Assembly: GCA_031552195.1 (NCBI GenBank)
Contig: JAVBMT010000028.1
Coordinates: 1-35,327 of the forward strand
Direction of reading: 5' to 3'
Length of the DNA: 35,327 bases
Origin: JAVBMP01 sp031552195
GTDB lineage: Bacteria > Desulfobacterota > Desulfovibrionia > Desulfovibrionales > Desulfovibrionaceae
Shown: positions 7,555-15,434 of the stretch, piece after piece
How positions within the stretch are numbered: the stretch's first letter is position 1
Layout: each line of letters opens with the position of its first letter
Notes under the pieces: generated by a model
The model's input: the letters and a program-made list of their open reading frames with translations, nothing else
Databases searched by the model: none
What the model was told of the DNA's origin: nothing
Position numbers and translations under genes: made by a program

Positions 7555-7603
7555 TTCTGTGGGAAAATAAATTATTGCTTGGTTAATTCAAGCGGGAGAA
7601 AAC

Positions 7604-9163
7604 ATGAAAAAAAACGTTATCGTCGCCATGTTCGACAGCTGGCAGTTCAACTATACCGGCTGTTACGGCAATGACTGGATTAAAACTCCTAACTTCGACC
7701 GTTTCGCCCGTGAAGGGGTGCTTTTTGAAAACGCTTACGGGGAAGGCATGCCCACAATACCCACCCGCCGCGTGCTGCACACCGGCCGCGCCGCCCTGCA
7801 CGAAAGCGGCTGGAGCCCCTTGCGCCCCAGTGACACCACCCTGGCCGACCTGTGCTGGGGAACAGGGGTGGACACCGCCCTGGTGTTTGACTGCCCCATG
7901 TACCGATTGCCCAAATACGGATACACTCGCGGGTTTGACAAGGTTTACTTCCTGCACGGGCACGAAGGAGACCACGCCTATTACCACGATAATAAGCTCC
8001 TGCATCTGAATCCCAGAGATTACATTACCGATTATCAGTATGAAAACGCCGACAAAATCATAGGCAGCGAGGTTGTAGGTCCGCTGATGGGCGAAATTAC
8101 CGATTACCTGAAGCACCGCCAGCGCTGGAAGACCGAAGAAGACCAGAACTGCCCGAGAATAATGAAAAAAGCCGTGGAGTACCTGGAAAATGTAGACCGG
8201 GGCCAGCCGTTCTATCTTTGGATAGACAGCTTTGATCCGCACGAGCCGTGGGATTCTCCTTCGGTTTATGACCCGGACAAGAAATGCCCCTACGACCCGG
8301 ATTACAAGGGGGCTGAACTCTTCTTGCCCGTAACCGGTGAAGTTAAAGACCTTTACACCGAAGAAGAACTGCACCATGTGCGCATGCTTTACGCCGAAAA
8401 AATAACCATGTGCGACAAGTGGTTCGGTTATCTGCTGGATAAAGTGCGCGAACTCGGCCTTGAGGACAGCACCATGATAATCGCCATTTCCGACCACGGC
8501 GAACCCATGGGCCACGGCGAGCACGGGCACGGCATCATGCGCAAGTGCCGCCCCTGGCCCTATGAGGAGCTGGTGCACATTCCCCTGATCATCCGCGCCC
8601 CCGGCCTGCCGGAAGGCAAGCGCGTCAAGGGCCTGGTGCAAAACTACGACATCGCCCCCACAATAGCCAACTGGCTTGGCATCAGCGGCGCTGAAAACAT
8701 GAACGGCATAGACCTGTGGCCGCTCATGACCGGCCAGGTCGACAAGATACGCGACTTCGTAATCAGCGGATATTACAACGCCTCCTGGGCTATTTATACG
8801 GAAGACTGGTCGTTTATCCACTGGGTCGCCCCGCAAAACCTTGTCAACACCTTTGCCGGCACCGCCCTTATGACCATTGACGGCAACCAGCGCCTTGGCG
8901 ATATGGTGTCAGCGGCCAACTTCGCCTATGAGGGCGACAGCAGGCAGGCCCTTGCGGATTATGTGAAGGGCCTTACCCTTGACGGCGCCGACCAGTGGAC
9001 CTGCACGCCGGGTTCAACCCAGCAGGTGCCTGCAGAAGACCAGCTTTTCGACCGCAAGAAGGACCCCTTCCAGCTTAACAACATCATTAAAGAGCACCCG
9101 GAAAAGGCGCAAGAGCTGTTCCAGATGCTCAGAGACCGCATGGGCGAACTGAAAACCCTGTAA
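7604..9163 (+). CDS. Sulfatase-like hydrolase of the alkaline phosphatase superfamily, Thr in place of FGly Cys/Ser
   Basis: A 519-residue cytoplasmic-type protein with no signal peptide; ATG 7604 follows GGGAGA. It has the sulfatase fold landmarks: metal Asp 11 in VAMFDSWQ, TPNFDRFA (28-35), a HTGR block (59-62), FDPHEPW (210-216), SDHGE (296-300) and the PWPYEELVHIPLIIRAPG strand. The catalytic signature, normally C/S-x-P-x-R, reads T51-I-P-T-R55. An FGly-generating enzyme modifies Cys or Ser, so Thr suggests an unmodified nucleophile, as in phosphodiesterases and phosphoglycerol transferases of the same superfamily. The substrate is unknown; phosphoesters or phosphonates are as likely as sulfate esters. 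It is the first gene of a tandem pair behind a sigma-54 promoter. Confidence 0.88.
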   Translation: MKKNVIVAMFDSWQFNYTGCYGNDWIKTPNFDRFAREGVLFENAYGEGMPTIPTRRVLHTGRAALHESGWSPLRPSDTTLADLCWGTGVDTALVFDCPMYRLPKYGYTRGFDKVYFLHGHEGDHAYYHDNKLLHLNPRDYITDYQYENADKIIGSEVVGPLMGEITDYLKHRQRWKTEEDQNCPRIMKKAVEYLENVDRGQPFYLWIDSFDPHEPWDSPSVYDPDKKCPYDPDYKGAELFLPVTGEVKDLYTEEELHHVRMLYAEKITMCDKWFGYLLDKVRELGLEDSTMIIAISDHGEPMGHGEHGHGIMRKCRPWPYEELVHIPLIIRAPGLPEGKRVKGLVQNYDIAPTIANWLGISGAENMNGIDLWPLMTGQVDKIRDFVISGYYNASWAIYTEDWSFIHWVAPQNLVNTFAGTALMTIDGNQRLGDMVSAANFAYEGDSRQALADYVKGLTLDGADQWTCTPGSTQQVPAEDQLFDRKKDPFQLNNIIKEHPEKAQELFQMLRDRMGELKTL

Positions 9164-9176
9164 TTTCGGAGAACGA

Positions 9177-9201
9177 TCCCGGCCTGAATTTCAGGCCGGG
9201 A
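9177..9201 (+). other. Strong hairpin between the tandem hydrolase genes
   Basis: TCCCGGCCTGA (9177-9187) pairs perfectly with TCAGGCCGGGA (9191-9201) around a 3-base loop, but no T-tract follows. It looks like an mRNA-stabilising or partial-attenuation hairpin that would make the first gene more expressed than the second. Confidence 0.65.
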
Positions 9202-9233
9202 CTGCTCATTAAATATAACCCAAAGGAAAAATA

Positions 9234-10781
9234 ATGTATCCTGAAGTAAAAAACGCCATTGTTTTGATGTTCGACAGCTTGCAGTACAATTACCTGGCCT
9301 GTAACGGCAACACCTGGATGAAAACCCCCAACTTCGACCGTTTCGCCCGGGAAAGTTTTGTTTTCGACAACTGCTATATTGAAGGCGTGCCTACCGTGCC
9401 CTGCCGCCGCGCCATGCACACCGGCCGCTACACGCTGCCCGTTGACGGCTGGGTGCCGCTGAGCATGGAAGACACGACCATTGCCGACCTTTGCTGGGGC
9501 AGCAATATAGACACCGCCATTATTTACGACTGCCCCATGTACCGCCTGGCCAAATTCGGCTATACGCGCGGTTTTGACAAGGTATGGTTCCACCACGGGC
9601 ATGAGGCCGACCATTATTTCTACCGTAAGGACGACCTCATTCACCTGAAGGCGGAAGACTACCATGAAGAGCATGTCATTCGGGATATGAACAAGGTTCA
9701 GGGCGATGGGGCCATTGAAGCCCTGCTGCATGAAACGGAAGATTACCTGAAGCACCGCCAGTACTGGAAGACGGATGAAGACCAGAACGTGGCCCATGTT
9801 ATGAAAAATTCAATCAAATATCTTGAAGGGCGCGATAAAAACAAACCGTTCTTCCTCTGGATAGACAACTTTGATCCGCATGAACCGTGGGATTCCCCTT
9901 CCGTGTACGACCCGGAAATGAAATGCCCCTACAACCCGGATTACAAGGGCAAAGACATGTTCCTGCCCATTATGGGTCCGATTGCCGATATCTACACAGA
10001 AGAAGAGTTGCACCATGTGCGCATGCTCTATGCGGAAAAAGTGGCCATGTGCGACAAGTGGCTGGGTTATTTCATGGATAACGCCAAACGCCTGGGCCTG
10101 GAAAAAGACACCATGTTCATGCTGGTGAACGACCACGGCGAACCCATGGGCCACGGCGAACACGGCCACGGCCTTATGCGCAAGTGCCGCCCCTGGCCTT
10201 ATGAAGAACTGGTGCACGGCATCATGATGATCAAAGGCCCCGGCATCAAGCCCGGCCGCAACAAATCCTTCGTGCAGTCATGCGACGTGGCCCCCACGGT
10301 GTGCGACTGGCTTGGCCTTGGCGTGCGCGACTTCCACCAGGGCAAAAGCCTGCTGCCCATTTGCCGCCGCGAGATCGAAAAAGTGCGCGACTTCGCCATT
10401 GCCGGCTACTTCAAGTATTCCTGGTCCATCATCACGGACGACTGGTCCTACATCCACTGGGCCAAAAACGACACCGTGGAAAAGAACGCGGATATGCTCT
10501 ATGACCTGTACGGCAAGGGTATCCTTGCCCACGCGCAGGGCCTTAAAAGCACGCTGTTCAGTAAGGAAGAGCTTGAACTTAAACAGGCGGCCAGCCTGGA
10601 CGGAGAAGATCAATGGACTTGCACGCCCAGCGCCACAACCGAAGTGCCGGCTAAAGACGAGCTTTACAACCGTAAAACCGATATGGCCCAGCTGCACAAC
10701 GTGGCTGACAAAAACCCTGAGGTGGCTAAAAAAATGTGGGATCAGCTCCGTGAGTTCATGGGGTATCTCAGAACCTGCTAG
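9234..10781 (+). CDS. Second sulfatase-like hydrolase, paralogue of the preceding gene
   Basis: A 515-residue protein, closely similar end to end to its upstream neighbour and evidently a tandem duplicate. ATG 9234 follows AAAGGAA. Landmarks are metal Asp 14 (LMFDSLQ), TPNFDRFA, the active-site region VPTVPCRRAMHTGR, DNFDPHEPWDSP, NDHGEPMGHGEHGHG and PWPYEELVHGIMMIKGPG. The nucleophile position is Thr 54 (T-V-P-C-R58), again not Cys or Ser. A Cys is present at 57, three residues along, but not at the modified position. In the metal motif the Ser of SDHGE is Asn. The paralogues may act on different esters in one pathway. Both are probably transcribed from the sigma-54 promoter at 7539. Confidence 0.88.
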   Translation: MYPEVKNAIVLMFDSLQYNYLACNGNTWMKTPNFDRFARESFVFDNCYIEGVPTVPCRRAMHTGRYTLPVDGWVPLSMEDTTIADLCWGSNIDTAIIYDCPMYRLAKFGYTRGFDKVWFHHGHEADHYFYRKDDLIHLKAEDYHEEHVIRDMNKVQGDGAIEALLHETEDYLKHRQYWKTDEDQNVAHVMKNSIKYLEGRDKNKPFFLWIDNFDPHEPWDSPSVYDPEMKCPYNPDYKGKDMFLPIMGPIADIYTEEELHHVRMLYAEKVAMCDKWLGYFMDNAKRLGLEKDTMFMLVNDHGEPMGHGEHGHGLMRKCRPWPYEELVHGIMMIKGPGIKPGRNKSFVQSCDVAPTVCDWLGLGVRDFHQGKSLLPICRREIEKVRDFAIAGYFKYSWSIITDDWSYIHWAKNDTVEKNADMLYDLYGKGILAHAQGLKSTLFSKEELELKQAASLDGEDQWTCTPSATTEVPAKDELYNRKTDMAQLHNVADKNPEVAKKMWDQLREFMGYLRTC

Positions 10782-10858
10782 AGTCCTTCAAGGCTTAAGG
10801 TTTCATATCTAAGCCGCGCTGCTCCCGCCATTCGCGGGCGGCGGCGATGAGGTTCGCC

Positions 10859-10900
10859 GGAGCCCGTCAATATTTTCAATATTGGCGGGCTCCAAATTTT
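10859..10900 (+). terminator. Terminator of the sulfatase-like operon
   Basis: GGAGCCCGTCAATATT (10859-10874) pairs with AATATTGGCGGGCTCC (10878-10893), with one G-T wobble and a 3-base loop. AAATTTT follows. The stem is very stable; the U-tract is modest. Confidence 0.75.
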
Positions 10901-10993
10901 GGAGTTGCGATTTTCTTTTTACTCTTATACATTCTTGCGTAATATTTGGTTTTGCCAACTAAAAATTAACCAATTGGCCGGTAACATTTTGTA

Positions 10994-12124
10994 ATGATAG
11001 GTCTTATAGCTTTTCGTAATCTCTGCCATGACAAGGTTCGCCTGGTTGTGACCCTGACGGGCATCGTATTCGCGGTTGTGCTTGTCACGCTGCAATGCGG
11101 GCTGTTTCTAGGCTTCCTGACGACCATATCCGGCGTTATAGACAACAGCGAGGCCGATATATGGGTTGCTTCGCGCGGGGTTAAAACCTTTGACATAGCC
11201 ATGTCCATGCCCGAAACCCGCTATTATGAAGTTCTGGCCGTGCCCGGCGTTGCCGTGGCTTCACGCATGGTCGTGGATTTCGCCTTCTGGAAGAAACCCG
11301 GCGGCGGGCAGGAATCCATTGAAATAATCGCCTTTGACACGGACAAGGGCATGGGCGGCCCCTGGAACATGGTGCGCGGCAATGTGGGCAGCCTTGACGC
11401 CGCCGACGCCGTGATAATGGACCAGCTCTATATGGACAAATTGGGCGTGGCCTCCCTCGGGCAAGAGGTTGAGATAATCTCCAGCCGGGCCAGAGTGACC
11501 GGCTTTACGCGCGGCATACGCTCTTTTTCCACGTCACCCTACGTGTTTACAGCCTACCGCAACGGCTTCCGCTATTCCCGCTTTGCCGAGGCCGAAATAA
11601 CCTACGTTCTGGCCAGGGTGGAGCAGGGGCAGGACCCGGAAGAAGTATGCGGGCGCATAAACAACCGGGTCAATAACGTGCAGGCCTTTACGCGCGAAGA
11701 ATTCAGCGGCCTTACCCGCAATTACTGGATGATGAGCACCGGAGCCGGGGCCGCGCTTATGCTGGCCGCCGTTCTTGGCTTCATCGTGGGCATGGTGGTT
11801 GTGGCCCAGACCCTTTATTCCACCACCATGGACCATTTGCCGGAATTCGCCACGCTCAAGGCCATGGGCGCGCCGGATTCCTACATAACCAAAATTCTCG
11901 TCACCCAGGCCTGCATAAGCGCCGTTATGGGCTACGGCATAGGCATGATCATCTGCGCGGCCGTCGTTGAATTCCAGAAATACGGAGACGCCGCCATTGT
12001 TCTGCCCTTTCCGCTGGCGGCGGCCATTTTCGGCCTGACCGTGCTTATGTGCATAGGAGCGTCGTTTATTTCCATCCGTAAAATTATGAACATCGACCCG
12101 GCCGTGGTCTTCCGGGGGCGCTGA
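10994..12124 (+). CDS. ABC exporter permease, DevC/FtsX (MacB-like) family
   Basis: A 376-residue permease beginning MIGLIAFRNLCHDKVRLVVT, the usual DevC opening. It has one N-terminal membrane helix (about 17-45), a large periplasmic domain (about 46-245) and three C-terminal helices (about 248-275, 300-325 and 335-362). It ends IRKIMNIDPAVVFRGR, which is characteristic of FtsX/MacB-type permeases. Its stop overlaps the ATPase start (TGATG), so the two are translationally coupled. DevBCA-type systems export glycolipids or other envelope lipids through an adaptor and TolC; the substrate here is unknown. ATG 10994 lacks a good ribosome binding site. Confidence 0.88.
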   Translation: MIGLIAFRNLCHDKVRLVVTLTGIVFAVVLVTLQCGLFLGFLTTISGVIDNSEADIWVASRGVKTFDIAMSMPETRYYEVLAVPGVAVASRMVVDFAFWKKPGGGQESIEIIAFDTDKGMGGPWNMVRGNVGSLDAADAVIMDQLYMDKLGVASLGQEVEIISSRARVTGFTRGIRSFSTSPYVFTAYRNGFRYSRFAEAEITYVLARVEQGQDPEEVCGRINNRVNNVQAFTREEFSGLTRNYWMMSTGAGAALMLAAVLGFIVGMVVVAQTLYSTTMDHLPEFATLKAMGAPDSYITKILVTQACISAVMGYGIGMIICAAVVEFQKYGDAAIVLPFPLAAAIFGLTVLMCIGASFISIRKIMNIDPAVVFRGR

Positions 12125-12807
12125 TGCAGGTTGCACTTTCCGCCAGATCGATACGCAAGCAGTTCGGCACGGGAGACTCCATACAGCACGCCCTGCGCGG
12201 GGTTTCCCTTGACGTGATGGCCGGTGAAATCCTTATGATGCGCGGGCCTTCCGGCAGCGGAAAAACCACCATGCTGTCCATCATGGGCGGCATTCTCACC
12301 CCCACCAGCGGTGAGGTCATCGTCAACGGCCACAGCATGGCCGGGCTTGGGCAGGCCGGTCTGGCCGCCCTGCGGCTCCAGCACCTGGGCTTCATATTTC
12401 AGGAATATAACCTTTTTCCCACGCTCAACTGCACGCAGAACGTAATGGTCACGCTTGACCTTAAAGGCATACGCGGCAAAGAGGCGCAGGACCGGGCGGA
12501 AAAGATACTCGTGGCCGTGGGGCTAGAGTCAAAGCTTACCGCTTACCCCTCGAAACTCAGCGGCGGGCAGAAGCAACGCCTGGCCATTTCCAGGGCCCTG
12601 GTGGGCGGCCCGGCCGTTATTCTGGCGGATGAACCTACGGCCGCGCTGGATTCTGAAAACGGAACCATAGTGACGAACCTGTTGCGCGACCTGGCTAAAA
12701 AATACAACAGGGCCGTGGTTATAGTAACGCACGATTATCGCATCAAAGATGTGGCGGACCGTGTGGTCTTTATCGAAGACGGACTTCTGGTCGACGGGCC
12801 GCACTAG
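12124..12807 (+). CDS. ABC exporter ATPase, DevA/LolD family
   Basis: A 227-residue nucleotide-binding subunit. Walker A is GPSGSGKT (41-48), the Q-loop lies in FIFQEYNLFPTLN, the signature is LSGGQ (145-149), Walker B is VILADE (165-170) and the switch His is 203. Q-loop sequence and length place it with DevA/LolD/MacB ATPases. It starts inside the stop of the permease gene and should drive that permease. An approximately 117-bp repeat occupies the gap to the adaptor gene. Confidence 0.93.
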   Translation: MQVALSARSIRKQFGTGDSIQHALRGVSLDVMAGEILMMRGPSGSGKTTMLSIMGGILTPTSGEVIVNGHSMAGLGQAGLAALRLQHLGFIFQEYNLFPTLNCTQNVMVTLDLKGIRGKEAQDRAEKILVAVGLESKLTAYPSKLSGGQKQRLAISRALVGGPAVILADEPTAALDSENGTIVTNLLRDLAKKYNRAVVIVTHDYRIKDVADRVVFIEDGLLVDGPH

Positions 12808-12850
12808 GGCGTTTTCACTTTGGAAATGCCCGGCGGACAGCGCGGTGTGG

Positions 12851-12966
12851 CTTCAACAAGGGCTTTCCTTTCGCGTATCTGAAAAAGAAGCTTTGAGCGT
12901 GGCATGCTTTTCGCAACTGGCGGGCATAGAGCGCAACAGGCATGGATAAAAAGTAAAGTTAATCTG
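12851..12966 (+). repeat. Dispersed intergenic repeat, copy A
   Basis: This stretch aligns over its whole length with 19790-19908, with shared blocks such as GCGTATCTGAAAA, ATGCTTTTCGCAAC and AAAGTTAATC and only a few indels. Copy A lies between the ABC ATPase and the adaptor gene, and copy B lies after the three-domain enzyme gene, in the same orientation. Neither copy has a conserved open frame on both strands. The function is unknown. Confidence 0.8.
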
Positions 12967-13054
12967 CCCCTGTAATATCTTCCGGCGGCGCTTCACCTGT
13001 TGCGGTTTTTTTCCGTCACGTCCGCGCCGTGCGTTTTTTTAAGGATGGTAACGC

Positions 13055-14161
13055 ATGAAAAAATACGTTCGTTTCATTGTGCTTGGCCTGGTTATGATCG
13101 CTGTAGTCAGCGTTCTGGCGTTCCGTCAGGTCGGCGTGGAAAAGCGCATAGCCGGCCTTCCGGCCTCTTACGCCGGCGCCCTGCTTGAAGAGCGCGGCCC
13201 GGACACCGTTGTGGCCTCTGGGCTGGTGGAGCCAAAAAGCAAAGAACTGAAGCTTGGCTTTGAAATGAACGGCGTTATCGCCGAGGTTCTGGTCAAAGAA
13301 GGCGATGCGGTTGAGGCCGGGCAGATTCTGGCGCGCCTTGGGCAGAATGAGGAAAAAGCCCGGCTGGAAGACGCCCGCTCCGCGGTGTTGAAAGCTTCCG
13401 CCGATCTTGAAATGCATCTGGCCGGTTCACGTCCGGAAGAACGCAAACTGGCCGAAGCCAAGCTGAAGCGCGCCCAGGTCTGGCTTGACCAGGTGCAGCG
13501 CGAAACAGAGCGCCGCAGCCTTATGGTGCAAAGCCGCTCCATCGGGCGCGAAGAGCTGGAACGTTCGCAGCGCGACCTGCGCGTGGCCATTCACGAGCAT
13601 GACATGGCCCTGAACGAAGATATCCTGGTTAACGAGCTTTACCGCAAGGAAGAAATTGAAATGGCCAGGCAAAACCTGGCCATGGCGGAGGCCCAGGCCC
13701 GCACGGCTGAAGCCATGCTGGAAAAGACCATGCTGAAAGCCCCGGTTGCCGGGCGTGTATTGCGTATTTTCAGCGACCCGGGTGAACCTTACTCCATCCT
13801 TTCCCCTTCGGCGGTGCTCAGCATGGGAGACACTTCCGTGATGAACGTGCGGGCCGAGGTTGACGAACGCGACGTAGGCCGCGTACAGCCGGGGCAGAAA
13901 GCCTATGTTACGGCCACAGCCTTTGACGGTCGTAAATTTCAGGGCAAGGTCAGCCGCATAGAACTTAGCATGACGCATAAGCGTACGCGCTCCGGCGATC
14001 CTTCCGAGCCGGTTGACAGAAGCGTGCTCGAAGTTTTGGTGACGCTTGACGCGCCCGGCCCCCTGTTCAGCGGGCAACGCGTTGACGTTTACATTGACGG
14101 CAGCGCCCCGGCGCAGTCCGCCCCGGCGGATCAGGCCGCGTCATCAACCCCGGCGGAATGA
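13055..14161 (+). CDS. HlyD/DevB-family periplasmic adaptor (membrane fusion protein)
   Basis: A 368-residue protein; ATG 13055 follows AAGGATGG. One membrane anchor (about 6-23) is followed by the first half of a lipoyl domain (GFEMNGVIAEVLVKEGDAVE, about 68-90) and a long alpha-helical hairpin (about 95-225, rich in Glu, Arg and Ala). The second lipoyl half (LKAPVAGRVLRIFSDPGEPY) and a beta-barrel (VRAEVDERDVGRVQPGQ) come next. The C-terminus is an Ala/Pro-rich tail. It should bridge the DevCA pump to an outer-membrane TolC-type channel; no TolC gene is in the window. The order permease-ATPase-gap-adaptor differs from the usual contiguous DevBCA. Confidence 0.9.
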   Translation: MKKYVRFIVLGLVMIAVVSVLAFRQVGVEKRIAGLPASYAGALLEERGPDTVVASGLVEPKSKELKLGFEMNGVIAEVLVKEGDAVEAGQILARLGQNEEKARLEDARSAVLKASADLEMHLAGSRPEERKLAEAKLKRAQVWLDQVQRETERRSLMVQSRSIGREELERSQRDLRVAIHEHDMALNEDILVNELYRKEEIEMARQNLAMAEAQARTAEAMLEKTMLKAPVAGRVLRIFSDPGEPYSILSPSAVLSMGDTSVMNVRAEVDERDVGRVQPGQKAYVTATAFDGRKFQGKVSRIELSMTHKRTRSGDPSEPVDRSVLEVLVTLDAPGPLFSGQRVDVYIDGSAPAQSAPADQAASSTPAE

Positions 14162-14189
14162 AATCCGGTCCGCGCAACAAGGTGAAAGA

Positions 14190-14903
14190 GTGGCTCAGAA
14201 CGAAAAACTGAAAGAAGGCTTGTTGCAAAGTCCGGCCTTGCCCCGCGTTTTGCCTTTTGCCGTTTACATGCTTTTTGTAGGCGTAGCGGAGCTGTTGTCT
14301 TTCACCGGCCTGCTCGTCCCGAGCCCGGAGACGGCTTCCTTGCTTTATCCGGTGAAGATTCTTTGCGCCGCCCTGGCCTTGGCCTGGTGCCTGCCGCGTT
14401 GCCCGGAGCTGCGGCTGCGCGACCTGCTGGAAAACTTCAAATATACCGCATTGGCCGTTTTCACAGGGTTGCTGGTTTTCGTTTTATGGATAAACCTTGA
14501 CCAGCCTTGGGCCACCATCGGTTCTCCGGTTCCATTCAACCCTGACGCCGCGCCTTCCGGGGCGTGGAAAACGGCCTTGTTGCTCTGCCGCCTGGCCGGA
14601 GCTTCCATTATCGTTCCCTTGCTTGAAGAGCTTTTCTGGCGCTCCTGGCTTATCCGCGCGATAGAAGGCAAAGACTTCCTGTCCATTCCCGTCGGTCGGC
14701 CCAATCTTTTCGCCTTTGCCGCAACCGCCGTTCTTTTCGCCCTTGAGCACAACCTGGTTGTGGCCGGCCTGGTCGCCGGGGTTATTTACAACCTGTTGCT
14801 ATATCGCGGCAAAAGCGTCGCCCAGTGCGTTCTTGCCCACGCCGTCACCAACCTGGCTTTGGGGCTATGGGTAATGCATACCGGCAACTGGCAGTTCTGG
14901 TGA
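14190..14903 (+). CDS. CPBP (CAAX-type) membrane protease, exosortase/PEP-CTERM-associated subfamily (TIGR03008-like)
   Basis: A 237-residue membrane protein. I chose GTG 14190 because AAGGTG lies seven bases upstream; the open frame runs back to 14046, inside the adaptor gene. It has the three CPBP motifs: EELFWR with Glu 146, Glu 147 and Arg 151, then FALEHNLVVAGL with His 187, then HAVTN with His 217 and Asn 221. The overall pattern (WINLD, EELFWRSWLIR, the final NWQFW) matches the CAAX prenyl protease-related family that accompanies exosortase systems. It is 28 bp after the adaptor gene and presumably in its operon. A PEP-CTERM protein is the next gene, which supports the assignment. The proteolytic target is unknown. 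Confidence 0.85.
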   Translation: MAQNEKLKEGLLQSPALPRVLPFAVYMLFVGVAELLSFTGLLVPSPETASLLYPVKILCAALALAWCLPRCPELRLRDLLENFKYTALAVFTGLLVFVLWINLDQPWATIGSPVPFNPDAAPSGAWKTALLLCRLAGASIIVPLLEELFWRSWLIRAIEGKDFLSIPVGRPNLFAFAATAVLFALEHNLVVAGLVAGVIYNLLLYRGKSVAQCVLAHAVTNLALGLWVMHTGNWQFW

Positions 14904-15374
14904 TTCCTTCCTTTTTCCCTCTTCAAAACTCCTATTCTTGCCTCAGCGGCAAACCGTATTGAAATTGCCGGTCGGGGCGCAACGCGCCTTTCAGCTCAAG
15001 CCGTCCGTTTTGACGGCGCGGATGAATGCGCCGCTTCTGGTCTTGATACGCTGTAAATAAGAGCCTTCAACGTCAACAGGCTTAGATTCGCTATGTTATT
15101 CCTCGCCGGTTCAGCTCGGGCGCTTCAATGAAGAATCGTTCCACGGCATTGTAGCGGAGCGTTTACAGTTTCCGCGCGTCTGCGGCATGAACCTGTTTTT
15201 CGCCAACCGGCGCAAGCTCTGCGCGGTCTGTTCTCTGATCCGCCGGGGTGGTTTCGGCTTCTTTTCGGTTTTGTGTAAAGGAAGTCTTCGCCTTGTCGGA
15301 AAAACTTACAAAAACAGGGCGACAGCAACTTATTTTTTCGCCTTATGTGACATTAAATTAACAGGTTGTGTGAA
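14904..15374. other. Intergenic region before the PEP-CTERM gene
   Basis: About 470 bp with no gene I can support. A small dyad (GCCGTC...GACGGC, 15000-15017) and a short minus-strand open stretch ending at 14991 (roughly VDVEGSYLQRIKTRSGAFIR) hint at an old gene remnant. Neither is strong. Confidence 0.4.
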
Positions 15375-15390
15375 TGGAACGCTTTTTGCT
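15375..15390 (+). promoter_or_regulatory. Sigma-54 (-24/-12) promoter of the PEP-CTERM gene
   Basis: TGGAACGCTTTTTGCT has GG (15376-15377) and GC (15388-15389) 12 bases apart. It matches TGGCAC-N5-TTGCW with a single change (A for C). The expected start is near 15401, with CGGAGGT and ATG at 15435 close behind. RpoN control of PEP-CTERM genes is known in other bacteria. Confidence 0.78.
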
Positions 15391-15434
15391 TAAGCTCTTA
15401 CAAATTGATTTTAAAAACTACTACGGAGGTAGAT

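Noticed and set aside
7583..8836. 417-codon minus-strand open frame over the first sulfatase-like gene
   Set aside because: Antisense shadow. A similar shadow appears opposite the paralogue, as expected from shared codon bias.
12749..12949. 66-codon plus-strand frame spanning the end of the ABC ATPase and repeat copy A
   Set aside because: It runs out of frame through the ATPase gene and is not conserved in frame in repeat copy B because of an indel.
15125..15393. Short overlapping frames on both strands before the PEP-CTERM gene
   Set aside because: Low-complexity translations, no ribosome binding sites, and the plus-strand one overlaps the sigma-54 promoter.
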